A stretch of 64,000 nucleotides of DNA from NCBI GenBank assembly GCA_017460885.1, contig JAFUAB010000008.1:1-64000 (forward strand). Direction: 5' to 3'. Made by a program: the position numbers and the translations under genes. Below the pieces are notes generated by a model, which saw only the letters and a list, made by a program, of their open reading frames with translations, searched no databases and had not been told where the DNA came from. The stretch is from Lachnospiraceae bacterium (GTDB lineage Bacteria; Bacillota; Clostridia; Lachnospirales; Lachnospiraceae). Shown here in pieces: positions 1 to 8,348 of this stretch; within the stretch, counting starts at the first letter, position 1; the number at the start of each line of letters is the position of its first letter.

Positions 1-131
1 GTCAATCTGCTCTCTTTGATCAGGTGTTCATTGTCTCAGAAAGAATCTCCGTCAAATATAATACTGTTATCAATGTGCAAATGAAAGGTATATAATGGTA
101 CTGTGATTACATATACGGGTGCTTTAACTTA

Positions 132-236
132 ATGGCATTGGTTTGGAAAAATGTCGAAAATATAAAAGAATTCATGGAAAAAGTGCAAAAATACACCAAA
201 GTCAACCTGCCTGTATTAGAACAAATAGTCTTATAG
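132..236 (+). pseudogene. Possible C-terminal remnant of a serine recombinase
   Basis: A 34-codon reading frame begins at an ATG and ends with TAG. A TATAAT-like box (about 91-97) lies upstream. The peptide reads NVENIKEFMEKVQKYT followed by a short hydrophobic end. This resembles, from memory, the C-terminal DUF4368 segment of Tn4451-type large serine recombinases in Firmicutes, which carry an F..LV.KYT pattern before the terminus. No recombinase catalytic domain is present in the window, so if the resemblance is real this is only a tail. It faces the accessory module next to it, which fits mobile-element debris. It could equally be a chance small ORF. Confidence 0.25.
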
Positions 237-611
237 TGGGGAAACTATCTGGCATTCGTTAGCAAGTCTTAACGCTTTAATGAAACTTATCTGGATTTCA
301 TTTTCTGACTCATGAATCTCAGCATGGTATTTATTCTTCTTGTTGCCCACAGGAGTTGGAAAAGTCCCGATCTTCCTGCAGATACCAGTCTGAATTTTGA
401 CTGCGTGACCATAATCATCAGATTTGGCAAAACGATTCATAAAAGATTCTACAATCTATGCTTCGGCTCTTCCGCCATCTCTATCTACAGACACGCCTTT
501 TCCATCGATAAATAAAGCTGCCGTAGGTTTTCCATCTATGAAACTGTCAGGATAGGATTTACGCACTACCCGATATAACATTTCATTATCTTCTATCCTA
601 TCTAACTTCAT
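231..611 (-). pseudogene. Small conserved-type protein interrupted by an in-frame amber codon
   Basis: Reading on the minus strand from ATG at 611, which overlaps the end of the previous gene, the frame encodes MKLDRIEDNEMLYRVVRKSY and continues through a GKPTAALFIDGKGVSVDRDGG stretch. TAG at 456-458 stops it after 51 residues. The same frame then stays open for 74 more codons (IVESFMNRFAKSDDYG...KYHAEIHESENE) to the stop at 231. The second half has the same protein-like composition, so the unbroken ancestor was probably about 126 residues. A CAG-to-TAG change would explain the stop. I do not recognise a function. It is the third gene of a compact unit with the two genes upstream. Confidence 0.6.
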
Positions 612-1188
612 AAAATCTTTCAACCTCAGTTTGAATTGTACTTATAACATTGTCAGTAAACGTTTTTTCTTCTGCCTCATCGTAATTGCCTTCTGGCACA
701 AATACCATTCTTGTTTTTTTTAGGCTCACATCAAATGCCAACAAACTTTTATCATTCTTCTCATATTGCACAAGCAGAGATTCATTTCCCGTAGGGGCTA
801 TTTTAGGCTGTCGATTCAGAGAATTAATCAGTTTATCGAACAGTTGAATAGAAGCTTTAGTAAAAGGCTTGGCGTTGTTACCATTCCAATCACTTTCAAA
901 TTTACTCATCATTCTGAGTTTATTCAGGTTTTCAATCTTCAATAAATCAAAAGACGGATTAAAAGAACTACAATCAATCCCACTACTTAGCACACTTTCA
1001 ATAAGCCGTGGATTATGATTACCATTGTTGAGATTTATATTATATTCGGATATCATTCCTGTTCCGGCAAACATAAAAATGTCAAATATAAAACTGGTCC
1101 GTATCACATTATTTGCCTCGACCTTGTCTATTACTATATTCCTTGAATAATATTCGGGAGTTTGATATACAAGCCTGTTAATTGTCAT
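598..1188 (-). CDS. Hypothetical protein with WNGNNAKP motif (accessory module)
   Basis: This 196-residue soluble protein has no signal peptide or membrane segment. A central FESDWNGNNAKPF motif (about residues 98-110) is followed by a predicted helix and then a PKIAPTGNESLLVQYEKND stretch. The order W-(D/N)-G-x-x-A-x-P, helix, P-x-I-x-P-T-G, strand recurs in hypothetical proteins of bacterial accessory loci, which I recall but cannot verify here. The start codon overlaps the end of the gene upstream, and the end overlaps the start of the amber-interrupted gene, so the three are probably co-transcribed. Function unknown. Confidence 0.65.
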   Translation of the reverse strand: MTINRLVYQTPEYYSRNIVIDKVEANNVIRTSFIFDIFMFAGTGMISEYNINLNNGNHNPRLIESVLSSGIDCSSFNPSFDLLKIENLNKLRMMSKFESDWNGNNAKPFTKASIQLFDKLINSLNRQPKIAPTGNESLLVQYEKNDKSLLAFDVSLKKTRMVFVPEGNYDEAEEKTFTDNVISTIQTEVERFYEVR

Positions 1189-1610
1189 TTATTTCTTCCT
1201 TTAACATAAATCCCATAACGCCCAATTTCTTTGTTATTAAATAACACAGTTGTAGTATAGACCCCCTCTCTTTCAAAAACCACATTTCTCATATCCATAC
1301 AAAGATTAGCACCTTTATAACTATCCGGAATATCTATTTGAGTATCCACAACAGGGATATTTAACGTTATTTCACCTGAATCAACCATCTTCTTGTCTAA
1401 ATCATCACCGAAAACAATCCTGATAGTATTGTTTGAACTAACATCAAAATCAATGATTGAAAAAACAATTGAAAAAGAAAATGCTCCGGGTACATATTCA
1501 GGCATAATAGTTGAAACAATGCCAACCGCATTTGTCATTTCACCTTTTCCGCCGGGCGCAGTGATGCGTTCCGCATTTAAACAATACACAAATCCGCTTA
1601 TTTTCGCCAT
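1185..1610 (-). CDS. Hypothetical beta-rich protein, possibly DUF6941-like
   Basis: A 141-residue soluble protein dominated by short hydrophobic strands. It opens with an N-terminal ISGFVYCLNAERITAPGGK segment, then PEYVPGAFSFSIVFSI and a C-terminal TTTVLFNNKEIGRYGIYVK. This pattern resembles DUF6941-type single-domain proteins (a small beta-sandwich ending in 'V.lng.elg...i.v'). The assignment is from pattern memory. Ribosome site GGGGG lies just upstream of the ATG. It is the first gene of a three-gene unit with translational overlaps. The stretch 1611-1692 separates the unit from flagellin debris and contains an AT-rich region with a TAAAAT box that could be its promoter. Confidence 0.55.
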   Translation of the reverse strand: MAKISGFVYCLNAERITAPGGKGEMTNAVGIVSTIMPEYVPGAFSFSIVFSIIDFDVSSNNTIRIVFGDDLDKKMVDSGEITLNIPVVDTQIDIPDSYKGANLCMDMRNVVFEREGVYTTTVLFNNKEIGRYGIYVKGRNK

Positions 1611-1692
1611 ACAAATGTTCCCCCTGTCCTCACATACAGAATCCTCGTTTACTTTATTTTAGCATATTAACTTGGTTTCTGCTCTCATTTTT

Positions 1693-1791
1693 CTATCCCA
1701 TCAGTGCAAGCACGCCCTGATTAGTCTGGTTGGACTGAGCCATGAATGTATATCCGGCCTGCTCAAGGATGTTTCTGATGGTATGTTCCAT
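1693..1791 (-). pseudogene. C-terminal remnant of a flagellin gene
   Basis: On the minus strand the frame ending at TAG 1693-1695 reads EHTIRNILEQAGYTFMAQSN then QTNQGVLALMG. The intact flagellins in this window end NILSQAGQSMLAQ(A/S)NQSNQGVLSLLG, so this is clearly a flagellin D0 C-terminus. The preceding EHTIRN matches the EHTIKN found about 30 residues earlier in the intact proteins. That suggests an internal deletion joined EHTIKN to NILSQAG, although the EHTI part could be chance. The remnant overlaps the 3' end of the glycosyltransferase gene in another frame. No flagellin start or ribosome site remains. Confidence 0.8.
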
Positions 1792-2911
1792 CGGGAATAA
1801 ACCTTACCGCACAATCATCATATATCTCGTTGGTACGCTTAACCTCTTCCTCTGTCGCAAGTCTCTGACGGCCGGCTTCACTGCGCTTGAAATTAAGCCG
1901 CCTGGTGACATATTCTTCCTCAGATTTCACATAGTAGTGATTAAGCCGCAGGATATCGCCCTTAGAATCATAAAAGAATGCGCCGGGGATAAGGGATCCG
2001 TGTTCACTGATACACCAGTACCCGGGCTTATATATGGCAAAATGCGGGTTAATGATCTTATCCACGCACAAAGGTTTGCATATGGTCTTGATATGGGCGT
2101 TGATCATCAGGTCATCCGGTCCGCGGTATCTGTACTCATCTATGACAAGACCGTCTGCCGGCGTCTTGTGTCCTGAAGACCCGTACACTCTCCAGTTGAT
2201 TCCTATGCCGCCTGCGGCGCAGGATCCCGGTGACTTGAAGGGATTATTCTCATATGTGGAGAAAATATCATCTATCGCATCGATTGCCCGATCATGTCTC
2301 ATAGGCATCAGGAATTCATCCGTATCTATAAAAGCCAGGTACTCAGCGGAATACCTTGCCCGTGCAAGCGCATCATTATATACCGCTATCTGGGTTGGCA
2401 GATACTCTCCCTCTACCGGAATGATCTCAACCGTCCCCTGCTTGGCATAGGTTGCAAGCACCTCAAGCGAATCATCCGTACTTCCATGATCATATACGTA
2501 GAAATGCTCCGCCCCCATCAGTATGTGATACTCCAGCCATTCCTTTAAGTATCGGCCTTCATTTCTCTCCATAAGGGCTATGGACAGTTTGCATTTGCGG
2601 GCTTTGATACACTTATCATATAAGTCGTGCATGTCTGCCAGTTTATGTCTAATACCGGACGTTTCAGTGGCTTGTCCTGTACCGAGCAGATAAACCATTT
2701 CGCACAGTTCTTCGAAAGAACCTACTATCTCATCGGCACCGGTCAGCCAAGTATCCTCCATCCCGGTACATACTTCTATTACCGACTGTTGGTATGCAGT
2801 CAAACCCGCCTGATCAATGCCGCCTGCGCACAGCAATTCAAAATCTGCCAACAATCTGTCAAGGCTGTCATTATAACTCTGTCTGAATGTATCATAATAT
2901 TCCGGTAACAT
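1763..2911 (-). CDS. GT92/DUF23-type glycosyltransferase with recombinant 3' end
   Basis: A 382-residue cytoplasmic glycosyltransferase. A helical N-terminal region (about 1-105) precedes a GT-A fold: ALMERNEGRYLKEWLEYH (about 112-129), FYVYDHGSTDDS, and the metal-binding DTDEF (196-200). The ERNE..YL.EWL.YH..(M)G and HGSTD motifs are typical of the GT92-like family PF13704. ATG 2911 is preferred over TTG 2923 because GAGG lies 6 bases upstream. The last codons (TYHQKHP) are read out of frame through a flagellin tail remnant, so the native C-terminus may have been replaced. Being the last gene of the neu/LicD/GT run, it probably acts on the same flagellar or surface glycan. Acceptor unknown. 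Confidence 0.8.
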   Translation of the reverse strand: MLPEYYDTFRQSYNDSLDRLLADFELLCAGGIDQAGLTAYQQSVIEVCTGMEDTWLTGADEIVGSFEELCEMVYLLGTGQATETSGIRHKLADMHDLYDKCIKARKCKLSIALMERNEGRYLKEWLEYHILMGAEHFYVYDHGSTDDSLEVLATYAKQGTVEIIPVEGEYLPTQIAVYNDALARARYSAEYLAFIDTDEFLMPMRHDRAIDAIDDIFSTYENNPFKSPGSCAAGGIGINWRVYGSSGHKTPADGLVIDEYRYRGPDDLMINAHIKTICKPLCVDKIINPHFAIYKPGYWCISEHGSLIPGAFFYDSKGDILRLNHYYVKSEEEYVTRRLNFKRSEAGRQRLATEEEVKRTNEIYDDCAVRFIPDGTYHQKHP

Positions 2912-2987
2912 AATTAACCTCAATACCTTGTTTCAACTCCGGATATGTTTAACCCTGAAAACGACCGTAATAAGCAGATTCTTCATC

Positions 2988-4622
2988 TCATATACACTTC
3001 AATGTATATGCATCATTCATCACTATCTGCACTGTAATATCCATATCGTCAACATCGCGGACCAAGTTATCGTACAGGCAATCATGCACATCATCCATTA
3101 TTGATCCGTCAGTTTCATCCGCCACACGTATGATCTCCAGATCGTGCATAATCACGTCATCCAATATTCCCTTGGAGATCCAACCATTATCTTCAAAATA
3201 CCCGTTAACATCAATTATCCTGTACGGATTGACTTCACGGATGATCCGGATCATATCTGCTTCCGAATGACCCACAACGGTTATGCACTTTTCCGCAGAG
3301 TAAACCGGATCACATGATCTGCCAGACGCCTGATTCATGATATATGCATAAAACGTTCCAAATCCATGCTCTGTCCGGATAATATACTCATTACGTCTGT
3401 TGATCTTATAGAATACTGATGAATCTCTAAGCCATTCCGCCCCGGTGGCTGTGATCCTCTGATTCATGGCTAACTGAAGATCGTAGACAGCAGGCGGAGA
3501 CGGGCTGATATTGTCAAAAGCCTCCCTGATACCCTGAATATGCCTGTATCCCGCATCGCATATGTAATCCACCATAAAATAATCGGCCAATTCATCCGAG
3601 TATTCCCAGTATAGCCACAAACCCTCCATCAGGAACTGCATAGCAGAATGCCTTTTGGCAGAGACTATAAGCGACAGAGTCCATCTGCCCTTCTGTATAT
3701 CCATCCCCCATAACGGCGGATCAAATCTCAGTGAATACAGCTCCTGCCTGAGAAACTCATCGGTGATCGGCCGGGAGACATAGTAGGTAGCATCAATCCA
3801 CATTCCACCATACCTATACAGCAATTCCGCCCTCAGAATATCCGACAGATGGGTAGGCGTTATTATCCCTCTTTCGTATCTGTCTCTTACCGCATCGGTA
3901 AGAGTAACATATTCATAACAGTTATCATATGTTATCAATATAAGATGTGCCGACTCCGGAAGATTTCGCTTAACCGAATCAACGCACGCCCTGACAAGCT
4001 CCGAAGCGGATTCAAGCCCCTGCCACCAGCATATCCAAACCGGAATCTTTCCTCCAAAGTCGCCTGTGTACGGATCTGATTCGGCAAACCCATCTTCAAA
4101 CCCGGTCTGTTTACGAAGATCGATGTACTCCGATAATACAGCGTCAACATATCCCTGCAGGGTTTCAATTCTGCGATGCCCAATATTCCACATTTCCGAA
4201 TCATTTCGTGAAGTGTTCTCACTTTTAACCCGGAAAGAGTGCTCTTTGAGTGAGCATATTAGTGCTTCACAAACCGCGTCCTCGTCGTCAGGATCTTCCA
4301 CACACCGCAAACTGTCACTCAATACCGAAAGAACCTTCTCCTTTGCTATTATCATACCCTTTTCTGACAGTCGTCCGGCAGGACAAGGCAAAATGCAGTC
4401 ATATCGCCGTAAGATCGAACTGATATAACTGCCGGTCAGAGGTTGTGAATTACGTACAAAAAAGCGTCCGCCGGTAAGAATTCCTGCGATATCGTCATCT
4501 TTTCCTCCTTCATACTGCATCAGTATTCTTCCAAAAGAACTGTCAGACAACATCTGAGTATATACCGGGTCACATGTGTATTCAGTTTCAGCTTCCTGAT
4601 TATATGATATAATTCTGATCAT
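2988..4622 (-). CDS. Capsular-polysaccharide-type glycosyltransferase (Caps_synth-like)
   Basis: This 544-residue protein has a recognisable sugar-transferase core at about 190-400: KIPVWICWWQGLESA (start of the fold), the RAELLYRYGGMWIDATYY block (264-281) whose Asp277 is the usual DxD-type metal ligand position, and a Trp-rich region after it. These match the Caps_synth/Gly_transf_sug families (PF05704/PF04488). About 185 N-terminal and 130 C-terminal residues lie outside the core and I cannot assign them. The C-terminal segment has the look of a second Rossmann-like domain (TVVGHSEADMIRIIREV). It is part of the flagellin-linked glycosylation run, between LicD and GT92. Substrate unknown. 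Confidence 0.75.
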   Translation of the reverse strand: MIRIISYNQEAETEYTCDPVYTQMLSDSSFGRILMQYEGGKDDDIAGILTGGRFFVRNSQPLTGSYISSILRRYDCILPCPAGRLSEKGMIIAKEKVLSVLSDSLRCVEDPDDEDAVCEALICSLKEHSFRVKSENTSRNDSEMWNIGHRRIETLQGYVDAVLSEYIDLRKQTGFEDGFAESDPYTGDFGGKIPVWICWWQGLESASELVRACVDSVKRNLPESAHLILITYDNCYEYVTLTDAVRDRYERGIITPTHLSDILRAELLYRYGGMWIDATYYVSRPITDEFLRQELYSLRFDPPLWGMDIQKGRWTLSLIVSAKRHSAMQFLMEGLWLYWEYSDELADYFMVDYICDAGYRHIQGIREAFDNISPSPPAVYDLQLAMNQRITATGAEWLRDSSVFYKINRRNEYIIRTEHGFGTFYAYIMNQASGRSCDPVYSAEKCITVVGHSEADMIRIIREVNPYRIIDVNGYFEDNGWISKGILDDVIMHDLEIIRVADETDGSIMDDVHDCLYDNLVRDVDDMDITVQIVMNDAYTLKCI

Positions 4623-4692
4623 TATGATCCATATATTCCGATAACCGGTCCTGTCATGCGCTCACTCTCATATATGCCGGCATCCGGTCCTT

Positions 4693-6051
4693 TTATTCCC
4701 CAAATCCCATATCTCCCATATCTATAGCTTCATGCCCGTAATACAATTCATTAACCGCCGCCGAGAGTATGCGATTGTTCTCTGAAATACTACGCAGACC
4801 TTCTTCGATACCGGACTGAACACCACTCTCAATCATTTTTTCAACCTTAGCAATATCCTCCCTGATGTGTCGTATCAGCTTAACGGCCAGCACTCTCTCA
4901 TCAAAATCTGACCTGATCATGTTAGACAGATTTTCTATCAGATTATCAAGACTCTTCAAAAGCGCCTTTAACGAAGTCGAGTTATCCGCCGCGACTTTTT
5001 CAATAAGATTCATGGCCTGTGAACACACGTCAATAATCTCTTTGCTCTGGGTTGCATGCTCTGTATGTTTATCCGAAACAGCATTTATATATGCTAACAT
5101 CCGGTCATTATTCTGTTTCTTCAGATGATCTGTCAGTATCTGCTGTTGAACTATATACACGGGATACGGATGGGTTGCTCCGTATCCTCTCCGAATCAAC
5201 CTGTAATCGCCATACTCGGTTCTCAATACTTCTTCATATTCTGATGGAACCGGCATCTCTATGATCTCAAAAGGCTTCAAAACCGGATTCTCATACCATT
5301 CTCTTGGGTATTTATATGCAGATCGGGTTCGGATCCATCCGGGCATATATGCCACATATTCGGTATAAGCCGAATCACATTCGGAATAGATTTTTCTGAG
5401 CAGAACCTCGAGTGACCGAAGCAATCCGTTTCCACCGGGGAGTTTCACATGGTTCTCTGATTCCACCTCACTTATCAGCCTGAGGCGCTTCTTTCTATCA
5501 TCAATGGACTCATTTGCTACCAATCCGATCAATGTTCTTACCTTAGCGGCTCTTTCGCACCTGTCCTGTTCCAGTTCCGGATCATCATATACCGAATCCA
5601 GCAGATATATGTCGACGCCGGCTGTATACGGACATCCGCAGAACTGCTCAAGATATTCTCTGCTGAATCCTATCTGATGAGAATTGACTACCCTGCCGTT
5701 CTGATCATCATAATCCTGATTAAGCCTGATATCCAGTACCACATATGAATCAGGAAGTTCTTTTACTGCAGCATCCAGAAATACCTCGTAGTCCGATCGC
5801 AGCATGACTATATCCATGTCATCATCCCACGGTATGAAACCGCTATGACGAACGGCACCCAAAAGAGTTCCAAAATCTGCATACCACTTAAGACCGTGGT
5901 TCTTGCAAATCAGGTCAATCCAATCAACGACCATCAACTGAACAGCCCAATACCTTTTGGTCATCTCAGCTATGCGGAAGCCTTCACGGACTTCACTGCT
6001 ATAATAATCTTGATCAAATTCAAGGTTACTCATCGGATTATCCATCCTCAT
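4693..6051 (-). CDS. LicD-family phosphotransferase with long helical C-terminal tail
   Basis: A 452-residue LicD protein (PF04991). The nucleotidyltransferase-like core holds GTLLGAVRH (61-69) and PWDDDMD (74-80), the conserved active-site blocks of enzymes that move a phospho-substituent from a CDP/CMP carrier to a glycan. The core resembles the genes at 53.5, 55.5 and 56.5 kb (shared 'REGF...MTKRYWAVQL' opening). Unlike them it carries about 145 extra residues (about 308-452) that are strongly helical and charged, a likely coiled coil that could oligomerise or dock a partner. Start is uncertain: ATG 6051 lacks a good ribosome site, and ATG 6033 has GAGG 12 bases upstream. Confidence 0.85.
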   Translation of the reverse strand: MRMDNPMSNLEFDQDYYSSEVREGFRIAEMTKRYWAVQLMVVDWIDLICKNHGLKWYADFGTLLGAVRHSGFIPWDDDMDIVMLRSDYEVFLDAAVKELPDSYVVLDIRLNQDYDDQNGRVVNSHQIGFSREYLEQFCGCPYTAGVDIYLLDSVYDDPELEQDRCERAAKVRTLIGLVANESIDDRKKRLRLISEVESENHVKLPGGNGLLRSLEVLLRKIYSECDSAYTEYVAYMPGWIRTRSAYKYPREWYENPVLKPFEIIEMPVPSEYEEVLRTEYGDYRLIRRGYGATHPYPVYIVQQQILTDHLKKQNNDRMLAYINAVSDKHTEHATQSKEIIDVCSQAMNLIEKVAADNSTSLKALLKSLDNLIENLSNMIRSDFDERVLAVKLIRHIREDIAKVEKMIESGVQSGIEEGLRSISENNRILSAAVNELYYGHEAIDMGDMGFGE

Positions 6052-6090
6052 CAGCGTAGTATCACAGTACTGTATACGTCACTTTACTAT

Positions 6091-7647
6091 TCAATAAAAC
6101 CCTTCGCGCGAAGTCATCTCATTTATTATCCTGACAAACTCCGTCTCACTATCCATAACCTTCCTGGCTCTGTCTATGGATTTTGCACTCATCATATCAT
6201 AATAGTTCCGATCGTTTGCCAGTCTCATCACATGATCATACATTTCGTCATAATCGGCTACATAGAATTCAGATCCTGCGCTCCTTGCCACATCTCCATA
6301 AGCCGGTGTCAACGCCGGAAGCCCCTTAAACATAGCCTCTACAACAGAAGTTCCGCCGCCTGCTCTTCTGGGATTGATATATATATCACAGCATTCGCAT
6401 ACCGCCAGAATATCTGTCTGAAATCCAAGATTATAGGTGGTATCTTTCAGTTCCGGATAACGTTGCACGTAATCGTCATAATTATCAAATAACCCGGCGA
6501 AAGCGACATGTATTCCCATGCGTCCGAGCCTAAGCACAAGATTGATAAATTCATCGTCAATTTCCGAAAAAAGCCGTCCTCCAATCACTATGCATATGAC
6601 AGCATCAGAACTCATACCAAGCTGTTCTCTGGTTAATGTTTCACTCTGAGGCTTTAATGCGAACGTAAATAAGCTTTCGATATAATGATCATGCGGAATT
6701 GAATGCTTGTCCATCCACTCTATATCCGATAACTCAATCGGCCTTCCAACTGCCTGAAACCGACTTCTGGTTTCCGCAAGCTCCGAAAAGCCCAGATTCA
6801 CCGTGAGCGTTGGAACAATCTGAGCACACAGATCGGCAGTAATATTGGCTGACCCGAGCGACAGAATAAACCATGGTTTCTCCTCACTGATCACGTTAAT
6901 GATCTCCTGCATAACGGATATTTCCGGCATTACCGGTGGACATTGAAAAAAACTGAACACTTCATCCTGATATTGCAGGGAATCCACTTCCTGATATGTA
7001 TCCACATAATTGGCGCCCATCGCTCCAAACCAGGGAACGCTGTTGTTACGCGTGGCCACATCACCTGTATTGATGATAAACACTTTCTTATTTAATTTAT
7101 TCTGCAAAACGTATGCGCGGTCAAACAAAGTCTTGGTCGGACCATGTTCAAGCTCAAGTACCTGAGCAATAAAAATAATAACCAGATCCTCATTTCTCTC
7201 AGATGCTTTTATCCATCCACAGTAATCCTTCGTCATACGACGATAATCCTCGAATATGCATTCATACAGATCATCAAGAAGATTTTTAATCGTGTTCGTG
7301 TTGAACTCAGAGTTAAAGAATTTATAAGTGATAATCTGACAATAAATATAATATTTATTTCCACACGAAAGATTATCATCCGCTATACATAGCCTGATGA
7401 TCTCCTCCATCTTCCTGACATCATTAGTCAACTTCATACAAGCAGACAGACAATAATACGGGTGCTGTGCCCCCACAACATCAGCCACGCATCTGGTAAA
7501 GTTTTTTTCAAACTCCGGAGCATTATCTGTTCTGTACTTCGGAGCATTATTAAGGTATTCCAAAAAGATTTCATCCAATTCTGTAATGGATACTTCTTTT
7601 TCTTCAAACCTTTGCATCGCTTCAATTACATCACGAACATTCATCAT
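6091..7647 (-). CDS. GT-B glycosyltransferase with N-terminal helical region
   Basis: A 518-residue protein. The C-terminal third has the donor-binding half of a GT4/GT41-type fold: CDIYINPRRAGGGTSVVEAM (420-439), FKGLPALTP and a following AYGD, where the Glu of the VVEAM block normally contacts the nucleotide sugar. Residues 1-150 are helical and rich in Asp/Glu, TPR-like in appearance, as in enzymes glycosylating proteins or O-GlcNAc-type transferases. It starts inside the end of the neuA-like gene (17-base overlap), so it belongs to that operon. A role in transferring a sugar to flagellin or extending its glycan is inferred from position only. Confidence 0.75.
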   Translation of the reverse strand: MMNVRDVIEAMQRFEEKEVSITELDEIFLEYLNNAPKYRTDNAPEFEKNFTRCVADVVGAQHPYYCLSACMKLTNDVRKMEEIIRLCIADDNLSCGNKYYIYCQIITYKFFNSEFNTNTIKNLLDDLYECIFEDYRRMTKDYCGWIKASERNEDLVIIFIAQVLELEHGPTKTLFDRAYVLQNKLNKKVFIINTGDVATRNNSVPWFGAMGANYVDTYQEVDSLQYQDEVFSFFQCPPVMPEISVMQEIINVISEEKPWFILSLGSANITADLCAQIVPTLTVNLGFSELAETRSRFQAVGRPIELSDIEWMDKHSIPHDHYIESLFTFALKPQSETLTREQLGMSSDAVICIVIGGRLFSEIDDEFINLVLRLGRMGIHVAFAGLFDNYDDYVQRYPELKDTTYNLGFQTDILAVCECCDIYINPRRAGGGTSVVEAMFKGLPALTPAYGDVARSAGSEFYVADYDEMYDHVMRLANDRNYYDMMSAKSIDRARKVMDSETEFVRIINEMTSREGFY

Positions 7648-8341
7648 CTTTACTATCTCTCATAATGCTCTCTGCCACATACAAATCCCTGATCTCATCT
7701 ATATCCACTGACCTGTCTTTGTCCATGATATAGGGAATCGGATTATCATTAAAACTCGTATCCTCTTTCAGCGAAGCCACGTCATTTATGTATATGCATC
7801 CATTAACCTTATAGTATAATGGCATATCCTGACGTCGTATCGTGCTTTTACTGTTTAATATACTATGCAGAACTCCTTCAGAATCTATCGTCCGAATCAG
7901 GATTGGATGATCATCAACTTCGGTAACAGACACCAGACCTGCTCTACCGCATTGATAGAATTTCTCCACAGCCCTGTCTATATCCTCAGCACGCCTGAGA
8001 GGCTGAGTTGGTTGAAGAAGCACCAGCATCTCATACCGTTCACCCATTTGCTTTAGTCTGTCCATTGTGTATATGACCGCATCAATAATATTTGAACGGT
8101 CTCCGGCAAGCTCCTCGGGTCTTAAGAATGGAACCTTCGCACCAAGTTGTTTTGAAATATCCGCAATCCTGTTACTATCAGTAGAAACGATCACATCATC
8201 TATGTACACACTTTTGAGCGCAGCATCTATAGTGTATGCGATCAGAGGTTTACCATTTAGTGGATAAATATTCTTATCAGGAATTCCCTTACTGCCTCCG
8301 CGCGCCGGGATGAATGCTATTATCCTATTATCATTAAACAT
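7631..8341 (-). CDS. neuA: CMP-ulosonate (acylneuraminate) cytidylyltransferase
   Basis: A 236-residue enzyme of the NeuA/LegF/PseF family, which activates a nonulosonic acid with CTP to give the CMP-sugar used by transferases. The CTP-binding P-loop-like IPARGGSKGIPDKN occupies residues 11-24, followed by LNGKPLIAYTIDAAL and LLQPTQPLRRAEDID. Length and motif order are normal. Its neighbours in the same operon are a NeuC-type epimerase, a Maf glycosyltransferase and a NeuB-type synthase, giving the full A-B-C set. The exact sugar (sialic or legionaminic type) cannot be read from this gene alone. GAGGAAGAT directly precedes the ATG. Confidence 0.9.
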   Translation of the reverse strand: MFNDNRIIAFIPARGGSKGIPDKNIYPLNGKPLIAYTIDAALKSVYIDDVIVSTDSNRIADISKQLGAKVPFLRPEELAGDRSNIIDAVIYTMDRLKQMGERYEMLVLLQPTQPLRRAEDIDRAVEKFYQCGRAGLVSVTEVDDHPILIRTIDSEGVLHSILNSKSTIRRQDMPLYYKVNGCIYINDVASLKEDTSFNDNPIPYIMDKDRSVDIDEIRDLYVAESIMRDSKDDECS

Positions 8342-8348
8342 ATCTTCC

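Noticed and set aside
5845-6492. Plus-strand open frame spanning two genes (215 codons)
   Set aside because: It is antisense to the end of one glycan gene and the start of another; no motif or ribosome site.
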